Below, piece by piece: positions 61,453 to 64,000 of a stretch of 64,000 nucleotides of DNA (position 1 is its first letter; each line of letters opens with the position of its first letter). The translations under genes and the position numbers were made by a program. The notes under the pieces were generated by a model, which saw nothing but the letters and a program-made list of their open reading frames with translations, searched no databases and had not been told where the DNA came from. Origin of the DNA: an uncultured Bacteroidota bacterium (GTDB lineage: Bacteria > Bacteroidota > Bacteroidia > Bacteroidales > P3); assembly GCA_902776365.1 (NCBI GenBank), contig CACYPU010000006.1:28062-92061 (forward strand), in the 5' to 3' direction.

Positions 61453-63741
61453 TTATAGCTTATGTAAAAGTTTCGATTGTGAGAGGCTTGTCGGGGTGGT
61501 GTCCATGATATTCTTTTTGCGCCGATGCGTGGGCGTGGCCTCTAAGAGGTGACGGTCGGTTTTGTCTTCATTGACATCGTCGAGGTAGCACTCGTAGATA
61601 AGTTCGGAGTCGTAGAGGGCGCCGTTGTCGGGCATGAAGTCGTTGTCGTAGGGCTGTCCGATGAAAGCATGGGCGCGGGCAAGCACCGAGTCGAAGTAGA
61701 AATATGTGTGCTCGAAGCGGTACACGTCGGGCAGGAGGTTGCCGTCGTATTCCTTGCGCAGGAAAGGCCGGCGGCTGACGCCGTTCTGTGGTGTGGCGTC
61801 GATGATCCACACCGTGTCGTCTACACTCTCCACCAGAGCCACATGTGTGTACTCGCCCGTTGCGTCGGTGTCGCGGAAGAAGAGCAGGTCGCAGGGGCGC
61901 AGGTCGTAGAGGCTGTTGTTGTTCAAGAAACGACGGTTCATCATGCCCTTCGGCATCATGGGCTTCAGGGTTTGCCACAGCAGGGGCTGGTAGGACACGA
62001 AGCTCTCCTCGTCGCTCACGAATGTCATTGGGAGCATCCAGGGGAAGTACGCTCCACAGTCGTCATTGCTGCTGCCGAAGACATTCAGCGTGCTGCCCTT
62101 GCCGTTGACGAAGGTGAGTGTATAGCCGCTACTGCTGGTACACCAGCCATAGCGGTTGCCGAAGACTTTCTGCAAGTCTACATCGCCCTCTTGCAGGCCG
62201 AAGTCGGCGGGGGAGGGGAACAGGGAGTACACCTCGCCGAGGTGCCTCATGGTTTGCTCCAACGCTTCGGCCGAGAAGGTGAGTGGTGTATGGGGTGTGC
62301 TGTCCACGGTGTTTTCCGTCTCGCGCAGCAGATTGCCCTCGCGGGTGTAGGATACAATGTGCCGTTCGTAGTGGAAGCATCCGGATTCGCCAGTCTGTAT
62401 TTTCACGCTTTGCAGGCCGCTTTCAAGGAAACGGGCCAGGGGCTGGCTGTAGGTGTAGGGCTCGATGTGTCCTGCGGTGTCGATGCTGTAGTTCCTGCCG
62501 TTGGCGAGCAGGATAACGACGCGGTCCGCGCGGTCGGGGTGCGGGTGCATCTCGCGGATGCCACGAGGCTTGGCCACGCGATACCACCCCAAGACATCCT
62601 GCAGGTAGATGCTGGTATGGTCGGTGCGCCACAGGCGACCGCCATGACTGAGGGTGGACAGATACTCCGACGCATATTTGCCATGCAAATCAATCAGTTC
62701 GTCGAATACCTCCGCTAGTGTCTTTTCCTCGGTGTAGAATCCGCTGGTGTCGGACTGCCCGTCGGGCGACACGCGCACCATGCCCTCCGACGTGAACAGG
62801 TAGATGTTCCCGCCGAGGGTGCCGCAGATTTCGTCAAACTGGAGGTCTATGCTATCTTTCACTACCAGTAGGTGTTGCATGTCCTGCATCAGCACCAACT
62901 GACCGCTGTCGGTGATGGCCCAGAGGTTGCCGCTGACGGTGTCCACCTCGAAGTCGGCCAGCGGCGTGTGTTGCCATTGAATGTTGTCGGCCGGGGAGTA
63001 GAAAGAACTGTCACGCTGTCTGACCAGCAGCATTCCGTGCCAGGGACGCACCTTTTCGGTCCTCCATCCCCGATTCAACCCTTGGTCGCGCGGAGTGGGC
63101 AGGCGGCGATAGGTGCGCCAGTTGTCGGTGGTGACATATATCTGGTTGTCGAATCCTGCAAGCACACCATTGCTCTTGTCCGTCATATATACATCCACGA
63201 TACCCACCGCCGTGTCGAACTCGCTGCGCAAGGTGGTGAAGGTACGTCCGCTGTCGGCGCTGAAGAAAAGATATCCCGGCCGGGTGGCTTGCGACGATCC
63301 TATCCAGAGGTGGCCGTCGGATGTGTAATGGTGCCCTTTGAGCCAGTGCATCCCTTTGCCGAACTGGACGGTGTCCCATTGCTGTCCACCTGTTTCCGTG
63401 CGGAAGAGACAGTCGTATTGTAGATCGTAACCTTGCGTCTTAGGTCGGTGTATCGGGATGTAGCCAGCATGCAACGCCACACGGTCGCCGAAGGGGATGA
63501 TAATCTCGCCGGTATGGTCGTGGCGTGGCGATATGGTGCGCCAGGTGGCGCCGATACTGTCGGCCGTGTACACCTCGCCGCAGCGCGAAGCAATCCACAG
63601 CCGCCCGGTCGACGACACGCTGGCCTTCGTTCCGCAGCTGATATGCAAATCCACTCGGCGGTCACGTGGCTGGGCGTGGGCTAAATTGAAAATTGAAAAT
63701 TGAAAATTGAAAATAAAGATGACACAAGCTAAAAGACGCAT
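61453..63741 (-). CDS. Paralogue of the propeller/YiiX-like protein with lost catalytic Cys
   Basis: A 762-residue protein with the same layout as the downstream gene: signal peptide, PRDRRVDLHISC, blades such as LWIGSSQATRPGYLFFSADSG, then CDLLFFRDTDATGEYTHVALVE and GQPYDNDFMPDNGALYDSELI. At the position of the Cys (YYCSEL in the paralogue) it has Asp (LYDSEL), so hydrolase activity is probably lost. Hydrophobic core of the signal peptide is encoded by a heptamer repeat. 7 nt separate the two genes. Confidence 0.75.
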   Translation of the reverse strand: MRLLACVIFIFNFQFSIFNLAHAQPRDRRVDLHISCGTKASVSSTGRLWIASRCGEVYTADSIGATWRTISPRHDHTGEIIIPFGDRVALHAGYIPIHRPKTQGYDLQYDCLFRTETGGQQWDTVQFGKGMHWLKGHHYTSDGHLWIGSSQATRPGYLFFSADSGRTFTTLRSEFDTAVGIVDVYMTDKSNGVLAGFDNQIYVTTDNWRTYRRLPTPRDQGLNRGWRTEKVRPWHGMLLVRQRDSSFYSPADNIQWQHTPLADFEVDTVSGNLWAITDSGQLVLMQDMQHLLVVKDSIDLQFDEICGTLGGNIYLFTSEGMVRVSPDGQSDTSGFYTEEKTLAEVFDELIDLHGKYASEYLSTLSHGGRLWRTDHTSIYLQDVLGWYRVAKPRGIREMHPHPDRADRVVILLANGRNYSIDTAGHIEPYTYSQPLARFLESGLQSVKIQTGESGCFHYERHIVSYTREGNLLRETENTVDSTPHTPLTFSAEALEQTMRHLGEVYSLFPSPADFGLQEGDVDLQKVFGNRYGWCTSSSGYTLTFVNGKGSTLNVFGSSNDDCGAYFPWMLPMTFVSDEESFVSYQPLLWQTLKPMMPKGMMNRRFLNNNSLYDLRPCDLLFFRDTDATGEYTHVALVESVDDTVWIIDATPQNGVSRRPFLRKEYDGNLLPDVYRFEHTYFYFDSVLARAHAFIGQPYDNDFMPDNGALYDSELIYECYLDDVNEDKTDRHLLEATPTHRRKKNIMDTTPTSLSQSKLLHKL
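63683..63714. repeat. Heptanucleotide tandem repeat in a signal-peptide coding region
   Basis: About 4.5 copies of aaaattg. On the minus strand it encodes FNFQFSIFNL, the hydrophobic core of the signal peptide of the gene starting at 63741. Confidence 0.95.
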
Positions 63742-63782
63742 ATCTTCCCAACTATTATCTTTTATCTATAAACTATCATCTA

Positions 63783-63810
63783 AAAAAGCCGTCCTTGCGG
63801 GCGGCTTTTT
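63783..63810 (-). terminator. Terminator of the ferredoxin gene
   Basis: A 12-bp stem (63783-63794 with 63799-63810, one G-T pair), loop ttgc, T-run on the minus strand. It lies 21 nt after the ferredoxin stop. Confidence 0.82.
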
Positions 63811-63831
63811 CTACTTTGAATCTGTGAGCGA

Positions 63832-63999
63832 TTAACCCTCCTGGATAGCACCGGTGGGGCAAGCGCCAGCGCAGGTACCGCAGGAGACGCAAGCGTTCTC
63901 GTCAATCTTGTAGATGTCGCCTTCGCTGATAGCTCCGACGGGGCACTCATCGATGCAGGTGCCGCAAGCAACACAGATGTCAGTGATTTTGTAAGCCAT
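63832..63999 (-). CDS. 2[4Fe-4S] ferredoxin
   Basis: A 55-residue protein starting MAYKITDICVACGTCIDECP. Two CxxCxxCxxxCP clusters (CVACGTCIDECP and CVSCGTCAGACP) bind two [4Fe-4S] centres. Typical clostridial-type low-potential electron carrier of anaerobes. Its promoter lies beyond the right edge. Confidence 0.95.
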   Translation of the reverse strand: MAYKITDICVACGTCIDECPVGAISEGDIYKIDENACVSCGTCAGACPTGAIQEG

Positions 64000-64000
64000 T

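Overview
The window looks like a chromosomal surface-glycan region from a Bacteroidales bacterium (Bacteroidota). The evidence is the promoter form TTTG-N19-TAnnTTTG, an UpxY-type NusG paralogue heading a capsule locus, GxxExxY proteins, a lipoprotein with an acidic export-type signal, and family content typical of Prevotella- or Bacteroides-like genomes. Species cannot be fixed from the sequence alone. No IS element, CRISPR array or rRNA was seen.

Layout. (1) 35062 down to 1, minus strand: one very long, tightly packed operon (ATGA/TAATG overlaps nearly throughout). It starts with an UpxY-like antiterminator, a soluble-looking sugar transferase and the ABC permease Wzm. It continues with a nucleotidyltransferase, gmd and fcl (GDP-L-fucose), an MBOAT/SGNH O-acetylation pair and the ABC ATPase Wzt. 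About 18 glycosyltransferases of mixed families follow (GT2, GT4, GT10, GT11, GT14, GT32, DUF5672, DUF354), with two FkbM methyltransferases, an acyltransferase-3, a deacetylase and a PaaK/CapK-like enzyme. The last gene runs off the left edge. (2) 35063-35506: a 444-nt non-coding regulatory region with promoter, leader, an array of 11-bp repeats and a terminator. (3) 37144-35507: a secreted M49-like metallopeptidase, divergent from a tRNA-Ser(GGA). (4) 44934-37428, minus strand: export operon with a Wza-like SLBB protein, a Wzz-like protein, a P-loop protein, a MutS-like ATPase and a lipoprotein. (5) 45219-55061, plus strand: nucleotide-sugar operon rfbA-rfbC-rfbD, wbpB-wbpD-wbpE-wbpA, a WbpM-like 4,6-dehydratase and an LTA-synthase-like sulfatase-fold protein. 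(6) 56210-59104, plus strand: purE, a kinase/dCMP-deaminase fusion, a nucleoside deaminase and a gene broken by an in-frame TGA. (7) 63741-59109, minus strand: two paralogous secreted propeller/NlpC-like proteins. (8) A 2[4Fe-4S] ferredoxin at the right edge.

Together the genes make and export a complex, O-acetylated, fucosylated surface polysaccharide. Sugars supplied in the window include GDP-fucose, dTDP-rhamnose (rfbB missing) and probably a UDP-2,3-diacetamido-uronic acid.

The most unusual signals are structural. Both GxxExxY genes are bracketed by about 30-bp inverted repeats whose sequence differs between the two copies, suggesting an undescribed cassette-type element. In addition, two classes of micro-repeat recur: heptamers (in five genes and one tRNA leader) and 11-bp phased arrays (intergenic). 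The heptamer unit is not a multiple of three, so copy-number change would switch genes off.
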